A stretch of 64,000 bases of DNA from CAZAFN01 sp964484795. GTDB lineage: Bacteria; Pseudomonadota; Alphaproteobacteria; Methylaequorales; Methylaequoraceae. Location of the stretch: the NCBI GenBank assembly GCA_964484795.1, contig CAZAFN010000005.1, forward strand, positions 15,037 to 79,036, given 5' to 3'. The notes under the pieces were generated by a model. That model had not been told where the DNA came from. It was given only the letters and a program-made list of their open reading frames with translations, and did not search any database. Made by a program: the position numbers and the translations under genes. Positions 18,699 through 27,703 of the stretch are shown piece after piece. The stretch's first letter is position 1, and the number at the start of each line of letters is the position of its first letter.

Positions 18699-20116
18699 TT
18701 TTTAAACGACCCAATTGCCTTAAGCATACCATTAGCTTTTGCCTCCGTTTCAAGCGTTTCATTTTCAGGAATTGAATCGGCTACAATTCCTCCGCCAGCT
18801 CTAAAAAAAAGATTATTGTCCTCTTTTAAAATTGACCTAATTAAAATATTTATGTCCATATTTCCAGAATGAGTTACATATCCCATAGAGCCAGTATAAG
18901 GGCCTCTACCAACTTTTTCTAAATCACCCAAAATTTCCATACATCTCACTTTTGGACAACCAGTAATTGTACCACCTGGAAAAACAGCTGAAATTATTTT
19001 TCCTGGTGTTGACTTTTTCATCTTTTCTCCTCGAATATTTGACACAATATGGTGAACATGGGCATAAGATTCAATTATCATCATTTCATCTACTTCTACT
19101 GTACCTGGTTTACACACCCTTGAAATGTCATTCCTTTCCAAATCAACTAACATAAGGTGTTCTGCCTTCTCTTTATCAGAATTAATTAATTCCTTGGAAA
19201 GTTCTATATCTAATAACCCAGAGCCTCCTCGAGGCCTGGTGCCAGCAATTGGTCTTGTCTGAAGTAAATTACCCTCAACTGAAACCAACCTTTCTGGTGA
19301 TGAACTAATAATACTACTATTTTCATAAATCACTAAACCTGAAAAAGGTGAAGGGTTTTTCTTTCTTAATTGTCTATAAATATCAAAATCACTTAGATTA
19401 TCATTAGCTCTAAATTTCCACAATCTTGACAAATTAGCCTGGAAAATCTCTCCTTGATAAATATAATCAATGCATGCCCTAACCTGTTCTTGATGTTCTT
19501 CAGATGTATCTTTAAATAATATCTCGACTGAACCTGAAGAATTATTTGATTTTTTTGAATCATAAATTTTAAACAAATCATTTTGCATGTCATCAAAATC
19601 ATCTGCAAAAGAATCAAATTTGTCAGAAGTAAAGTAGATTTCTCTATCTATGTGATCATAAATTATTGATGAGTTAATTCTAGCAGCAAATGCAGTTGGC
19701 AAATAAAAAGGAGATTCTGGAATTTTAAGTTTTTCCTCAATTTCCTTCGCAATTTCGTAACCTAAATAAACAAACCATCCGCCACAAAATGGAATTTTCT
19801 TTTCACCTAAAAAAGTTTTATCTTGAAATATTTTTTCTTTTTCCCACAACTTATCGAACTTCTCTAAAAAATTAATTTCTTCAAAACTGTTTTTTTTTAG
19901 TAGTATTTTTGGTTTATAAAAAAGTATGGAATATCTATTTTTGGTATTTCCTCTAGATGAACTTTCAAGTAGAAATGGATATTTCTCTCTATTTGATTCT
20001 TGAAGTTCTAAAATATCAAAATTCTGGTTTTTCTTTAATTTGAGAAATCTTGCTCTCCAACCTTTCCCATTAATATCTTTAAATAAAAAATTCATATAAA
20101 CCTTGAAGTTAGACAA
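18695..20116 (-). CDS. pabB: Aminodeoxychorismate synthase component I (chorismate-binding enzyme)
   Basis: This 473-aa protein has the chorismate-binding domain: SSPERLVSVEG, PIAGTRPRG, LMLVDLERNDISRV, FPGGTITGCPKVRCMEI and RAGGGIVADS. The FPGGTITG and AGGGIVADS forms and the coupled pabC favour PabB over TrpE. One feature is odd: E. coli PabB has Lys in PIKGT (the residue that attacks chorismate C2), while this protein has Ala, as in TrpE. No glutaminase domain or pabA lies in the window. Met8 is an alternative start. Confidence 0.85.
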   Translation of the reverse strand: MSNFKVYMNFLFKDINGKGWRARFLKLKKNQNFDILELQESNREKYPFLLESSSRGNTKNRYSILFYKPKILLKKNSFEEINFLEKFDKLWEKEKIFQDKTFLGEKKIPFCGGWFVYLGYEIAKEIEEKLKIPESPFYLPTAFAARINSSIIYDHIDREIYFTSDKFDSFADDFDDMQNDLFKIYDSKKSNNSSGSVEILFKDTSEEHQEQVRACIDYIYQGEIFQANLSRLWKFRANDNLSDFDIYRQLRKKNPSPFSGLVIYENSSIISSSPERLVSVEGNLLQTRPIAGTRPRGGSGLLDIELSKELINSDKEKAEHLMLVDLERNDISRVCKPGTVEVDEMMIIESYAHVHHIVSNIRGEKMKKSTPGKIISAVFPGGTITGCPKVRCMEILGDLEKVGRGPYTGSMGYVTHSGNMDINILIRSILKEDNNLFFRAGGGIVADSIPENETLETEAKANGMLKAIGSFKK

Positions 20117-20130
20117 GGGAAGAATTCACT

Positions 20131-20535
20131 TTAATCTTTTTTTTCCGACAAAGAAGTCATAACATTCAGATTTCTCCAGAAATCCTCACTTTTGGCATTT
20201 ATGTCACTTAAACGAATTAACAGGCTCCTCAAAATCGCTCTAATTACCGGATCTGCAGCTTGAATCTTTTGCTTTAATGTTTTTTCACTAATTGGATATA
20301 CAATACAATTAGTTGCGGCTTCAGCAGTAACCGACCTTGATTCTTCCAAAGAAGGGCCCCGTTCACCAAAGATCTCTCCTTCACCTATTTGACCCAACAA
20401 CAAACCACCTGGACTAAAAATATTCACTTTTCCAGTATGAACATAATAAGCAAAATGAGCTGAATCACCTCTAGAATAAATTTCTTTACCTTTATTGAAT
20501 TTTAGTTGGTTAAGACCAAATTTTGAAGTCTGCAT
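20131..20535 (-). CDS. Single-domain cyclic-nucleotide-binding (CRP-like) protein
   Basis: This 134-aa protein is a stand-alone cNMP-binding beta-barrel. It has the glycine-rich turns GKEIYSRGDSAHFAYYVHTG in outline and a phosphate-binding cassette-like FGERGPSLEESRSVTAEA (about residues 71-88) that keeps the Arg-Ser pair. There is no DNA-binding helix-turn-helix after the barrel, only a helix. It may sense cAMP, cGMP or no ligand at all. It lies 14 bp before pabB and 7 bp after the unrecognised 456-aa gene on the same strand, so the four genes could be one transcript. Confidence 0.75.
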   Translation of the reverse strand: MQTSKFGLNQLKFNKGKEIYSRGDSAHFAYYVHTGKVNIFSPGGLLLGQIGEGEIFGERGPSLEESRSVTAEAATNCIVYPISEKTLKQKIQAADPVIRAILRSLLIRLSDINAKSEDFWRNLNVMTSLSEKKD

Positions 20536-20542
20536 AATAACC

Positions 20543-21913
20543 CTAAATACTGTTAAAAGATTGTCTTCTTTTTAAATATCTAGCTGAAAATTTATTCTTC
20601 GATAAAATCAATCTTCCAAAAAAACTCTTATCACCAAAATCGTAAGCGTAACAGGGTTGAGATTGAATGTTTATTTTTTTTAAATTTAAAGCCTTCTCCA
20701 GTATAACGTTTATTTTATCTAATACAATTTTCTCCATAATTGATTGGTAAAATATTTTTTCCTTAATTAAATATACTGGTATTTTGGCACTCGCGAGCTG
20801 CTTGATAAGTTCAAAAAAAACATTGGAGACAAATTTCGACCAATCAACAAAATAGCCTTTAAAAAAAAATTTTGAAATTGAATAGTTTGTTTTAATGAAA
20901 CGATCAATGAAATCCTTTGAATTAGATCCTAAAATTTCAAAATCCATCCCAATTTTTCTTTTGTCATTATTAATGGATCTATAAAAACTATCTGCCTTGC
21001 TTGAATGCAAACCCTTTAGAATTAAATGAATCTTTTGGTCCACATTTAATCCCTTATAATTAGGATTTAAATCTAAATTAATCTTTGTCTCAAATTTTTG
21101 TGATAAAAATATAGAAAAGAAATCAAGCAGGTCTATATGATTCGTTTTTTCGTGGTTAATTATAAAATGTCTTTTAAAATTGTTAATGGAATGAATGTCT
21201 AATTTGTTCCACCAGGAACCCTTAAATTCTCCAGAAGAATTTATGGCCTCAGTAAAAATATAATCTGTTGTTGAGTTTGTATCCGCAATTGCCACCCTTC
21301 TATTATCCCCTCTTATAATGAATTTTTTTTCAATACTTGGGATGTCAAAGAAAGTTTTTAAAATCAAATCGTTATAACAAACTATAATATCCCTAATTTC
21401 ATGGGTTTTAAAATTATCGGAATATTCAATTAATTCTTTGTTTTTGTTAGATATCAGTAAATACTCTCTTTTCAAATGATTGACTTTCCATCCTGGTATT
21501 TTTCTAATTTTATTAAAATGTTCTCTAAGAACTTCTGAAGCTCTTATTCTTGTTAGTCTGCTTATCCTTCTTTTAGAATCATAAAACCCAGGAAAAAAAT
21601 CTATCAGACCTTCCGCATGCAAATGTCTTACGGCTCTTATAGTATATGACGAGATTTTATTAGGATTATATCTGGAATTTGCTCTATAACCCCTCTTCGA
21701 CATAGAAACCTTTAGAAATTGGTCTTCACTCTCGTTCCAACAATAATACAACTCAATTAATAGTAACTTCAAATGCCGCAACAATAAAACGTCGTTTTTG
21801 CACTTACCTATTAAAATATTAAAAGTATCTGAGAAATTATTAAGATTCAGGTCTTTTTGAAAATCTAATGAACGACTAAAATTAAAATCTAATTTATCAC
21901 TATCATTTTTCAT
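20543..21913 (-). CDS. Unrecognised 456-aa protein with a winged-helix-like N-terminal part
   Basis: I cannot assign a function. Residues about 65-130 (SMSKRGYRANSRYNPNKIS, TIRAVRHLHAEGLIDFFPGF, RISRLTRIRAS) look like a winged-helix DNA-binding or replication-type domain, with a turn-rich wing rich in Arg. The middle part (FKGSWWNKLD, then FKRHFIINH) resembles a family of proteobacterial hypothetical proteins in which a GGRxYGxWWQ segment precedes an E-x-D-Y motif; here the acidic motif is not clear, so this copy may be divergent. The C-terminus is basic. It is divergent from the YggT gene with only 25 bp between starts. Confidence 0.6.
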   Translation of the reverse strand: MKNDSDKLDFNFSRSLDFQKDLNLNNFSDTFNILIGKCKNDVLLLRHLKLLLIELYYCWNESEDQFLKVSMSKRGYRANSRYNPNKISSYTIRAVRHLHAEGLIDFFPGFYDSKRRISRLTRIRASEVLREHFNKIRKIPGWKVNHLKREYLLISNKNKELIEYSDNFKTHEIRDIIVCYNDLILKTFFDIPSIEKKFIIRGDNRRVAIADTNSTTDYIFTEAINSSGEFKGSWWNKLDIHSINNFKRHFIINHEKTNHIDLLDFFSIFLSQKFETKINLDLNPNYKGLNVDQKIHLILKGLHSSKADSFYRSINNDKRKIGMDFEILGSNSKDFIDRFIKTNYSISKFFFKGYFVDWSKFVSNVFFELIKQLASAKIPVYLIKEKIFYQSIMEKIVLDKINVILEKALNLKKINIQSQPCYAYDFGDKSFFGRLILSKNKFSARYLKRRQSFNSI

Positions 21914-21938
21914 ACTATAAAATTATAGTTCTACCATT

Positions 21939-22226
21939 ATGTATTTTTTATATTTTCTTGCTAGTATTATCACTCAAATTTTATCAATATACAAATGGAC
22001 TGTTATATTTTATGTCATATTAAATATGTTAATATCTTTTGGGGTAATTAATGATAGTAACAAGTTCATCTCTGTGATTATGGATTTTTTTTTTAAACTG
22101 GTAGAACCTGCTCTAAACTTCATCCGAAGGTTCATACCTAACTTTGGAGCCATAGATATTTCACCTGTAATATTGATAATAATTATTGTAGCCATTCAAG
22201 AAGTAATGGGAAGGTATGGGTTTTAA
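21939..22226 (+). CDS. YggT-family membrane protein
   Basis: This 95-aa protein has two hydrophobic segments around the pattern WTVIFYVILNMLISFGVIN and FKLVEPALNFIRRFIPNFG, then ISPVILIIIIVAIQ, as in the YggT/CcmK-like family (EPILRPIRRxLP, then IDxSPI). Family members sit in the inner membrane and are linked to osmotic or division-related functions. It precedes folD by 2 bp on the same strand, a common pairing in Alphaproteobacteria. Confidence 0.85.
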   Translation: MYFLYFLASIITQILSIYKWTVIFYVILNMLISFGVINDSNKFISVIMDFFFKLVEPALNFIRRFIPNFGAIDISPVILIIIIVAIQEVMGRYGF

Positions 22227-22228
22227 AT

Positions 22229-23128
22229 ATGAATGAAAAAAAAATTATCGACGGCAAGTCTATTGCAGCTGAAATTAGATCAAAAATTAAAACTCACGGT
22301 GGAAAATTAATAAAAAGATCAGAACGAATTCCTGGTCTTGCTGTTGTCTTGGTTGGAGAAAATCCAGCTAGTAAGGTATATGTTAGAAATAAAATTGAAC
22401 AGACTAAGGAAGTTGGGTTTAATTCAATCGAACACAAGTTAGATGAAAATGTAACTGAACAAGAACTTCTTAATTTGGTAAATAAATTAAATGGGGACAA
22501 TGATGTTCAAGGAATTTTAGTTCAATTACCACTTCCAAAACACATCAATGCTGACAAAGTTCTTGACACAATTACCCCAATCAAAGATGTTGATGGTTTT
22601 CATGCACAAAATGTTGGAAAACTTTGGTCGGGATTAAATTCTTTGGTTCCATGCACACCTCTTGGGTGTAGCATTCTTTTAAAAAGAATTACACCAGATT
22701 TATCTGGGAAAAACGCACTTATAGTTGGTAGATCTAATATCGTTGGAAAACCGATGGCAGCCTTGCTTTTGGGAATGAATGCGACTGTAACCATAGCTCA
22801 CTCAAGAACTAAGGAAATTGAAAAATTAGCCAAAAATGCTGACGTTTTAATCGCTGCTGTTGGAATACCAGAGATGGTAAAAGGAAATTGGGTAAAAAAG
22901 AATGCCGTTGTAATAGATGTAGGAATCAACAGAATTGAAAGGAATGGGAAGAAAATTCTTGTTGGTGATGTTGACTTTGCAACAGCCTCTCAACAAGCAG
23001 GAAGAATCACGCCTGTTCCAGGAGGAGTGGGACCAATGACAATTGCTTGTCTATTATTAAATACCCTTTTTACCTCATATCAACAGTTTGGGGAAAGTCC
23101 TGTAGATCTAACTTCTATCCTTGAGTAA
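22229..23128 (+). CDS. folD: Bifunctional methylenetetrahydrofolate dehydrogenase/cyclohydrolase FolD
   Basis: This 299-aa enzyme shows GLAVVLVGENPASKVYVRNK with the catalytic Lys of YVxxK, VQGILVQLPLPKHI, KDVDGFHAQNVG, the Rossmann segment GRSNIVGKPMAALLL and TPVPGGVGPMTIACLL. It interconverts 5,10-methylene- and 10-formyl-THF using NADP. Length is standard. Its 3' end overlaps the convergent argG by 21 bp. Confidence 0.97.
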   Translation: MNEKKIIDGKSIAAEIRSKIKTHGGKLIKRSERIPGLAVVLVGENPASKVYVRNKIEQTKEVGFNSIEHKLDENVTEQELLNLVNKLNGDNDVQGILVQLPLPKHINADKVLDTITPIKDVDGFHAQNVGKLWSGLNSLVPCTPLGCSILLKRITPDLSGKNALIVGRSNIVGKPMAALLLGMNATVTIAHSRTKEIEKLAKNADVLIAAVGIPEMVKGNWVKKNAVVIDVGINRIERNGKKILVGDVDFATASQQAGRITPVPGGVGPMTIACLLLNTLFTSYQQFGESPVDLTSILE

Positions 23129-24316
23129 TTTTAGTCTGAGAGCATTGAGTTTTATAAACCCATCAGCATCATTTTGATCGTAAACCTGATCTTTTTCAAA
23201 AGTTGCCATCTGACTTGAATATAAACTATTACTAGATTTTCTACCTAGAACTATTACATTTCCTTTGTAGATTCTTAGCTTAACCTCTCCATTAACTTCT
23301 TTTTGACTATCATCGATTAACGACTGTAACATTTTTCTTTCGGGAGAAAACCAAAGACCGTTATATATCAATTCTGAATATTTTGGCATAATTTCGTCTT
23401 TTAAATGGGCGGCACCTTTATCTAAGGTTAAACTCTCAATTGCTCTTCTTGCAATCAGTAATATATGGCCTCCTGGCGTTTCATAAACACATCTTGATTT
23501 CATTCCTATAAATCTGTTTTCAACAATGTCTATTCTACCCACACCATTTTTGCCGCCTATTTCATTTAATTTTCTAAGTAGATTCGATGGAGAAAGTTTC
23601 TTATTATTAATTGACAATGGATCTCCTCCTTGAAATTTAATAATTATCTCCACAGCCCTATTAGGAGCCTTTTCACAAGAAACAGTCTTAGTAAACATCG
23701 ACTCATCAGGAATCTTCCATGGATCTTCAAGAACCTTGCCCTCATATGAAGTATGCAGTAGATTAGAATCCATCGAATATGGTGGTTCATTTAATTTGCT
23801 TTGAGGAATTGGAATTTGATTTTTTTTCGCATAATCAAGCAGGTCTTTTCTTGACTTAATTTTCCATTCTCTCCAAGGTGCTATAACATTTATATTTGGA
23901 TCATTGGCATAATACCCTAATTCAAATCTAACCTGGTCATTTCCCTTTCCTGTTGCTCCGTGTGAAACATATTTGGCACCTACTAAATGGGCTATTTCAA
24001 TTTGTCTTTTAGCTATTAACGGTCTAGCTATTGCCGTACCAAGTAAATAGTAACCCTCGTACACTGCATTGGCTCTAAACATAGGAAAGACATAATCCTT
24101 GGCAAACTCATCACACAAATTGTCAATGAAAATTTTCTTAACACCAAGTAATTTAGCTTTCTTTTTTGCATCTCCAACTTCAACACCTTGTCCAATATCT
24201 GCAGTAAAGGTCACAACCTCAAAATCATATTCCTGTTGCAACCATTTAAGAATAATTGATGTATCTAAACCGCCTGAAAAGGCAAGAACTACTTTATTTT
24301 TTTTTGCAGACTTCAT
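23108..24316 (-). CDS. argG: Argininosuccinate synthase
   Basis: The start is set at the ATG at 24316 (MKSAKKNKVVLAFSGGLDTS), since this matches the usual N-terminus; the frame continues 27 codons upstream but only within the IalB gene. The 402-aa product has the P-loop AFSGGLDTS, TADIGQG, SHGATGKGNDQVRFE and SRCVYETPGG. It joins citrulline and aspartate using ATP in arginine synthesis. The first 23 bp overlap the end of the IalB-like gene. Confidence 0.97.
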   Translation of the reverse strand: MKSAKKNKVVLAFSGGLDTSIILKWLQQEYDFEVVTFTADIGQGVEVGDAKKKAKLLGVKKIFIDNLCDEFAKDYVFPMFRANAVYEGYYLLGTAIARPLIAKRQIEIAHLVGAKYVSHGATGKGNDQVRFELGYYANDPNINVIAPWREWKIKSRKDLLDYAKKNQIPIPQSKLNEPPYSMDSNLLHTSYEGKVLEDPWKIPDESMFTKTVSCEKAPNRAVEIIIKFQGGDPLSINNKKLSPSNLLRKLNEIGGKNGVGRIDIVENRFIGMKSRCVYETPGGHILLIARRAIESLTLDKGAAHLKDEIMPKYSELIYNGLWFSPERKMLQSLIDDSQKEVNGEVKLRIYKGNVIVLGRKSSNSLYSSQMATFEKDQVYDQNDADGFIKLNALRLKLLKDRS

Positions 24317-24830
24317 TAATTTTCTGATAAGCCTTGCTAAAGCCCATAAGTGAATAGGTATCTGTTGTAATTGTTCCTCTGGCTGAAGTTCCAACAATTC
24401 TCATTTTCATTGATGATTTAAGTGATTTAATTATTTTTTCATCATCACTAGGACTAAAGCTCCAAGCGCGTGAACCAGATGTAAATAACTGAAATTTAAC
24501 ATCTCCAATCGTTGCATTTGGATTGCTATCAGCTTTATAATTATAGCCAGCAACTATACTAAACTCATTCCACTTATCTTGCCCTGGAAAATGCGTAACA
24601 GTAGCAAAAACATCTCCACGTTTCTTATAGTTTCCTTCAGCTTTTTTTGGTTTGGATATTGCCATACACGCTAGGTTCTTTCCTTCACCTTCGGCATAAG
24701 CACTCCAATCATTATATTTAGCTAGTTCTTTAGAAAATGAGTATCCGGAGGTTAAAATTATACTTAGAATAAAAATTAACAAAAAAAATAATTTCAGTGA
24801 AAATCGTAAAAGCATTATTTTTATTGACAT
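24294..24830 (-). CDS. Invasion-associated locus B (IalB)-family exported protein
   Basis: This 178-aa protein has a long hydrophobic signal segment (about residues 9-32, SGYSFSKE after it). The mature part has DWSAYAEGEGKNLACMAISKPKK, FPGQDKWNEFSIVAGYN and SLMGFSKAYQKINEVCKK in outline, as in the IalB family (PF06776), where a Cys near the start and one near the C-terminus are usual. The function of chromosomal IalB proteins in free-living alphaproteobacteria is unclear. It overlaps argG by 23 bp and is divergent from the DMT transporter (13 bp). Confidence 0.85.
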   Translation of the reverse strand: MSIKIMLLRFSLKLFFLLIFILSIILTSGYSFSKELAKYNDWSAYAEGEGKNLACMAISKPKKAEGNYKKRGDVFATVTHFPGQDKWNEFSIVAGYNYKADSNPNATIGDVKFQLFTSGSRAWSFSPSDDEKIIKSLKSSMKMRIVGTSARGTITTDTYSLMGFSKAYQKINEVCKKK

Positions 24831-24843
24831 AATTAAAAGTAAA

Positions 24844-25740
24844 TTGCAAGAAACTAAAAATCAAAAAATAAAAATGTCCCCATTAGTACTTATAACTCTC
24901 TCATGTTTTTTCTTTTCAATTTTAGCTGCGTTAATAAAATTCAATTCAACATTCATTCATCCAATAGAACAGGCTTTTTTTAGGAATATCTTGAGCATCT
25001 TTATTCTACTGCCGTTTTTCGTAAGAAAAAAAATAGTCATTAATAAAAAAGGAAATATAAAATATCTGATTTTAAGAGGGTTGTTAGGGGGAATAACAAT
25101 GATTTTGTTGTTTTGGTCATATGCTCTGATACCCTTGTCTCAAGCAATGTCAATTAGTTTTAGCACTCCATTATTTATGTATTTTGGTAGTATCATCTTC
25201 TTTCGAGAAAAAGTTGATAAACAAAATACTCTTCTTACTTGCGTAGGTTTTCTACTCACACTAGTGATCATTAGGCCTGATCTTAGCCTGCAATTGGGGA
25301 CCTTTCTTGCTATTTTAGCAGCCATTACTCATGCCACAGCTGGCCTTTTGGTAAAAAAACTCTCTGAAACTGAAACAGTACTTACTTTAATGCTTAGTAT
25401 GGTAATTCTGATGACTCCAATTACTTTCATTCCCTCAATATATGTTTGGAAAACGCCTAATTCAGTAAATATTCAAATACTTCTCTTCTCTATTGCACTA
25501 GTAGCTACTTTAGGAAATTATTTTTGGACAAAGTCAATAAGTATGGAAAAGTTAACCAATCTAATGCCCTTCGACTTTACAAAATTAATATTCGCTACTC
25601 TTTTAGGTTTTATCTTTTTTGATGAAAAGATTGACCTAGTAACATTAATTTGTGGGTCAGGTCTAATATTGTGCAACACATTAATTGCAACCAAAATAAA
25701 CAAAAATGAAAAAATTAAAACCATACTACCAAATAATTAG
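24844..25740 (+). CDS. DMT-superfamily (EamA) transporter, copy 1
   Basis: This 298-aa protein has ten hydrophobic segments in two EamA halves: the first with FFRNILSIFILLPFF and ALIPLSQAMSISFSTPLF, the second with ATAGLLVKKLSE and MPFDFTKLIFATLLGFIFFDE. Substrate cannot be told; relatives export amino acids, nucleosides or S-adenosylmethionine. The frame opens at a TTG at 24844, and an ATG ten codons later (24874) is an equally good start. The next gene, a second EamA protein, overlaps its last 35 bp. Confidence 0.85.
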   Translation: MQETKNQKIKMSPLVLITLSCFFFSILAALIKFNSTFIHPIEQAFFRNILSIFILLPFFVRKKIVINKKGNIKYLILRGLLGGITMILLFWSYALIPLSQAMSISFSTPLFMYFGSIIFFREKVDKQNTLLTCVGFLLTLVIIRPDLSLQLGTFLAILAAITHATAGLLVKKLSETETVLTLMLSMVILMTPITFIPSIYVWKTPNSVNIQILLFSIALVATLGNYFWTKSISMEKLTNLMPFDFTKLIFATLLGFIFFDEKIDLVTLICGSGLILCNTLIATKINKNEKIKTILPNN

Positions 25741-26557
25741 TTGTCTTTTTTTTGCATTTCTTGGACTACAGATAAAAATTATCACCTTGACAGTAAACAT
25801 CGAAACAATAGTTTTTTTTAGATCCATAATAGGCACAATAATTGTTTTTTTTTTAATAATTTTGTCAAAGAAAAATTTTTCAGTTGAACTGATTTATACT
25901 TCAAATTTTAAGATTCACCTTCTCAGAACAATCTTTGGAACATTAGCAATGTATTCTGGTTACAAAGCGCTAGGATTAATCTCTCTATCACAGGCAACTA
26001 CAATTGGTTTTACAAAAGTTTTTTTTACAACTCTAATTGCATCGATTTTATTTAAAGAAAAATTAAAGTCTTTAAATTTATTCTTCATTTTCTTTGGTTT
26101 TCTTGGAGTCTATTTAATTACCAATCCTGATGAAATAAGCAATCATAATGGTTTTTATCTCAGTTTGTTTTCTGCACTCTGCGTTTCAGGAGGAATACTC
26201 TCAATTACCTATCTAGGTAAAAAGGATGAAACGTTTAAGATTCTTTTTTATCATTCATTAATGTCATCATTAATCTTTTTAGGAATTTTCCATTCAAATA
26301 TCAATTTTTCCATAAACGATAATTTTTTCAATTTCTTACTTTTAACACTCACTGCACTTACAGGGCAATATTTCAATGCCGAGTCATACAAAAATGAAGA
26401 AACTGGGAAAGTTATTACTTTAAGTTATTCAAGAATAATCTTTGCTTGTATTTTGGGATTCTTGTTTCTTGGCGAAAAGATCAGTTTTTTAACAATTTGT
26501 GGAATTTTAATTATTATTTTTACAACCTTTTTAATGCAGAAGAAAAAAAAAAATTAA
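25706..26557 (+). CDS. DMT-superfamily (EamA) transporter, copy 2
   Basis: This 283-aa protein is a second ten-segment EamA transporter, with FFRSIIGTIIVFFLI, GYKALGLISLSQATTIGFTK and FACILGFLFLGEKISF. It is related to its neighbour by fold and key motifs but is clearly diverged, so the pair could form a heteromer or act on different substrates. It starts inside the upstream gene (35-bp overlap), which implies coupled translation. Its stop shares TTAA with the convergent aldo/keto reductase stop. Confidence 0.85.
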   Translation: MKKLKPYYQIISCLFFAFLGLQIKIITLTVNIETIVFFRSIIGTIIVFFLIILSKKNFSVELIYTSNFKIHLLRTIFGTLAMYSGYKALGLISLSQATTIGFTKVFFTTLIASILFKEKLKSLNLFFIFFGFLGVYLITNPDEISNHNGFYLSLFSALCVSGGILSITYLGKKDETFKILFYHSLMSSLIFLGIFHSNINFSINDNFFNFLLLTLTALTGQYFNAESYKNEETGKVITLSYSRIIFACILGFLFLGEKISFLTICGILIIIFTTFLMQKKKKN

Positions 26558-27594
26558 GGGCATGGATAAGGATTTTCATTATGAATCTTTTCTATTTCCT
26601 CTAAAATATCAGATGAAAGTTTTATTTTATGACTAGAAACATTTTCTTTCAGTTGATCCAAATTAGTTGCTCCAATTATGTTGCTAGTAAGAAATTTTCT
26701 TGAGTTAACAAAAGCTAACGCCATTTTTGTAGGAGTTAGATTTTGATTTATAGCCAAATCATTAAATTTCTCTGAATATTTTAAACCTTTGTCTTTCGTA
26801 TACCTCGTGAACATATCACCAAATAATGTTAGACGAGCACCATCAGGTTTGGCACCGTTATCGTATTTGCCAGTCAACATTCCAAATGCCAAAGGAGAAT
26901 ATGCCAAAAGGCCACACTTTTCCCTAACGGAAATCTCAGCCATACCTACTTCGTAGCTTCTATTAAGCAAAGAATAGGGGTTTTGAACGGACACAACTCT
27001 AGGTAAATCATATTGACTAGCAATTGACAAAAATTTCATCAACCCCCATGGTGTTTCGTTAGATAGTCCAATATATCTAATTTTTCCTGATTTGATATGA
27101 TCAGACAAGGATTCAAGTTGTGTTCTAACTTCAATGAAATCTTCTTCTTCTTCATGCTCATAACCAAGCTTTCCAAAAAAGTTGGCCTTTCTATCAGGCC
27201 AGTGTAATTGATAAAGGTCTATATAGTCGGTTTTTAGCCTTTTCAAACTTCCTTCCAAAGCCTGTGTAATTTGTTCCTTATTTAGTCTCGTCTCTTTATT
27301 TCTGAACCACTTCATTCCGGATCTTCCAGTAACCTTAGTAGCAAGAATAATTTTATCCCTGCATTTTTTTATCTCTAACCAATTGCCTATTATTACTTCC
27401 GTAGAACCCCAAGTTTCTTTTTTTGGTGGAACGGAATAAAGTTCTGCTGTGTCAAAAAAATTTATTCCCTGGTCAAATGAGTAATCCATTTGAGCAAAAC
27501 CATCTTCTTGGGTATTCTGCTCTCCCCACGTCATTGTACCTAAGCAAATCAAACTTACTTTAATGTCAGTATTTCCTAAGTTTCTGTATTCCAT
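26554..27594 (-). CDS. Aldo/keto reductase, Tas-like
   Basis: This 346-aa TIM-barrel oxidoreductase has MEYRNLGNTDIKVSLICLG, FDTAELYSVPPKKETWGSTE (catalytic Asp-Tyr with the Tas-type insertion), DLYQLHWPDR and GLSNETPWG. NADPH binding is suggested by SRKFLTSNIIGATN near the C-terminus. Tas-like enzymes are NADP(H)-dependent reductases of poorly defined physiological substrate. It is divergent from the BI-1 gene with a 109-bp intergenic region. Confidence 0.9.
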   Translation of the reverse strand: MEYRNLGNTDIKVSLICLGTMTWGEQNTQEDGFAQMDYSFDQGINFFDTAELYSVPPKKETWGSTEVIIGNWLEIKKCRDKIILATKVTGRSGMKWFRNKETRLNKEQITQALEGSLKRLKTDYIDLYQLHWPDRKANFFGKLGYEHEEEEDFIEVRTQLESLSDHIKSGKIRYIGLSNETPWGLMKFLSIASQYDLPRVVSVQNPYSLLNRSYEVGMAEISVREKCGLLAYSPLAFGMLTGKYDNGAKPDGARLTLFGDMFTRYTKDKGLKYSEKFNDLAINQNLTPTKMALAFVNSRKFLTSNIIGATNLDQLKENVSSHKIKLSSDILEEIEKIHNENPYPCP

Positions 27595-27657
27595 AAATTA
27601 AATAATTTCCTTGATTTAAAAAAAATGTAACATATTTTAACTATTAAATAATAGTAG

Positions 27658-27663
27658 TATAAT
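27658..27663 (+). promoter_or_regulatory. Possible -10 element for the BI-1 gene
   Basis: TATAAT lies 41 bp upstream of the BI-1 ATG, in the 109-bp gap between divergent genes. A weak -35 (TTTTAA) sits 17 bases further up, and a perfect 6-bp inverted repeat CTATTA-AA-TAATAG (27641-27654) occupies the spacer. AGGAG at 27690-27694 region serves as the ribosome binding site. AT-richness makes chance matches likely. Confidence 0.4.
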
Positions 27664-27703
27664 GTACTACAAGTAAACGTCAAAATTATAGGAGTTACAA
27701 ATT

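Noticed and set aside
24317..24397. Longer argG start at 24397
   Set aside because: The extra residues come from the overlapping IalB gene and do not match argininosuccinate synthase.
24844..26557. Two DMT genes as one frameshifted or duplicated gene
   Set aside because: Each encodes a complete ten-segment protein, and the sequences are clearly diverged.
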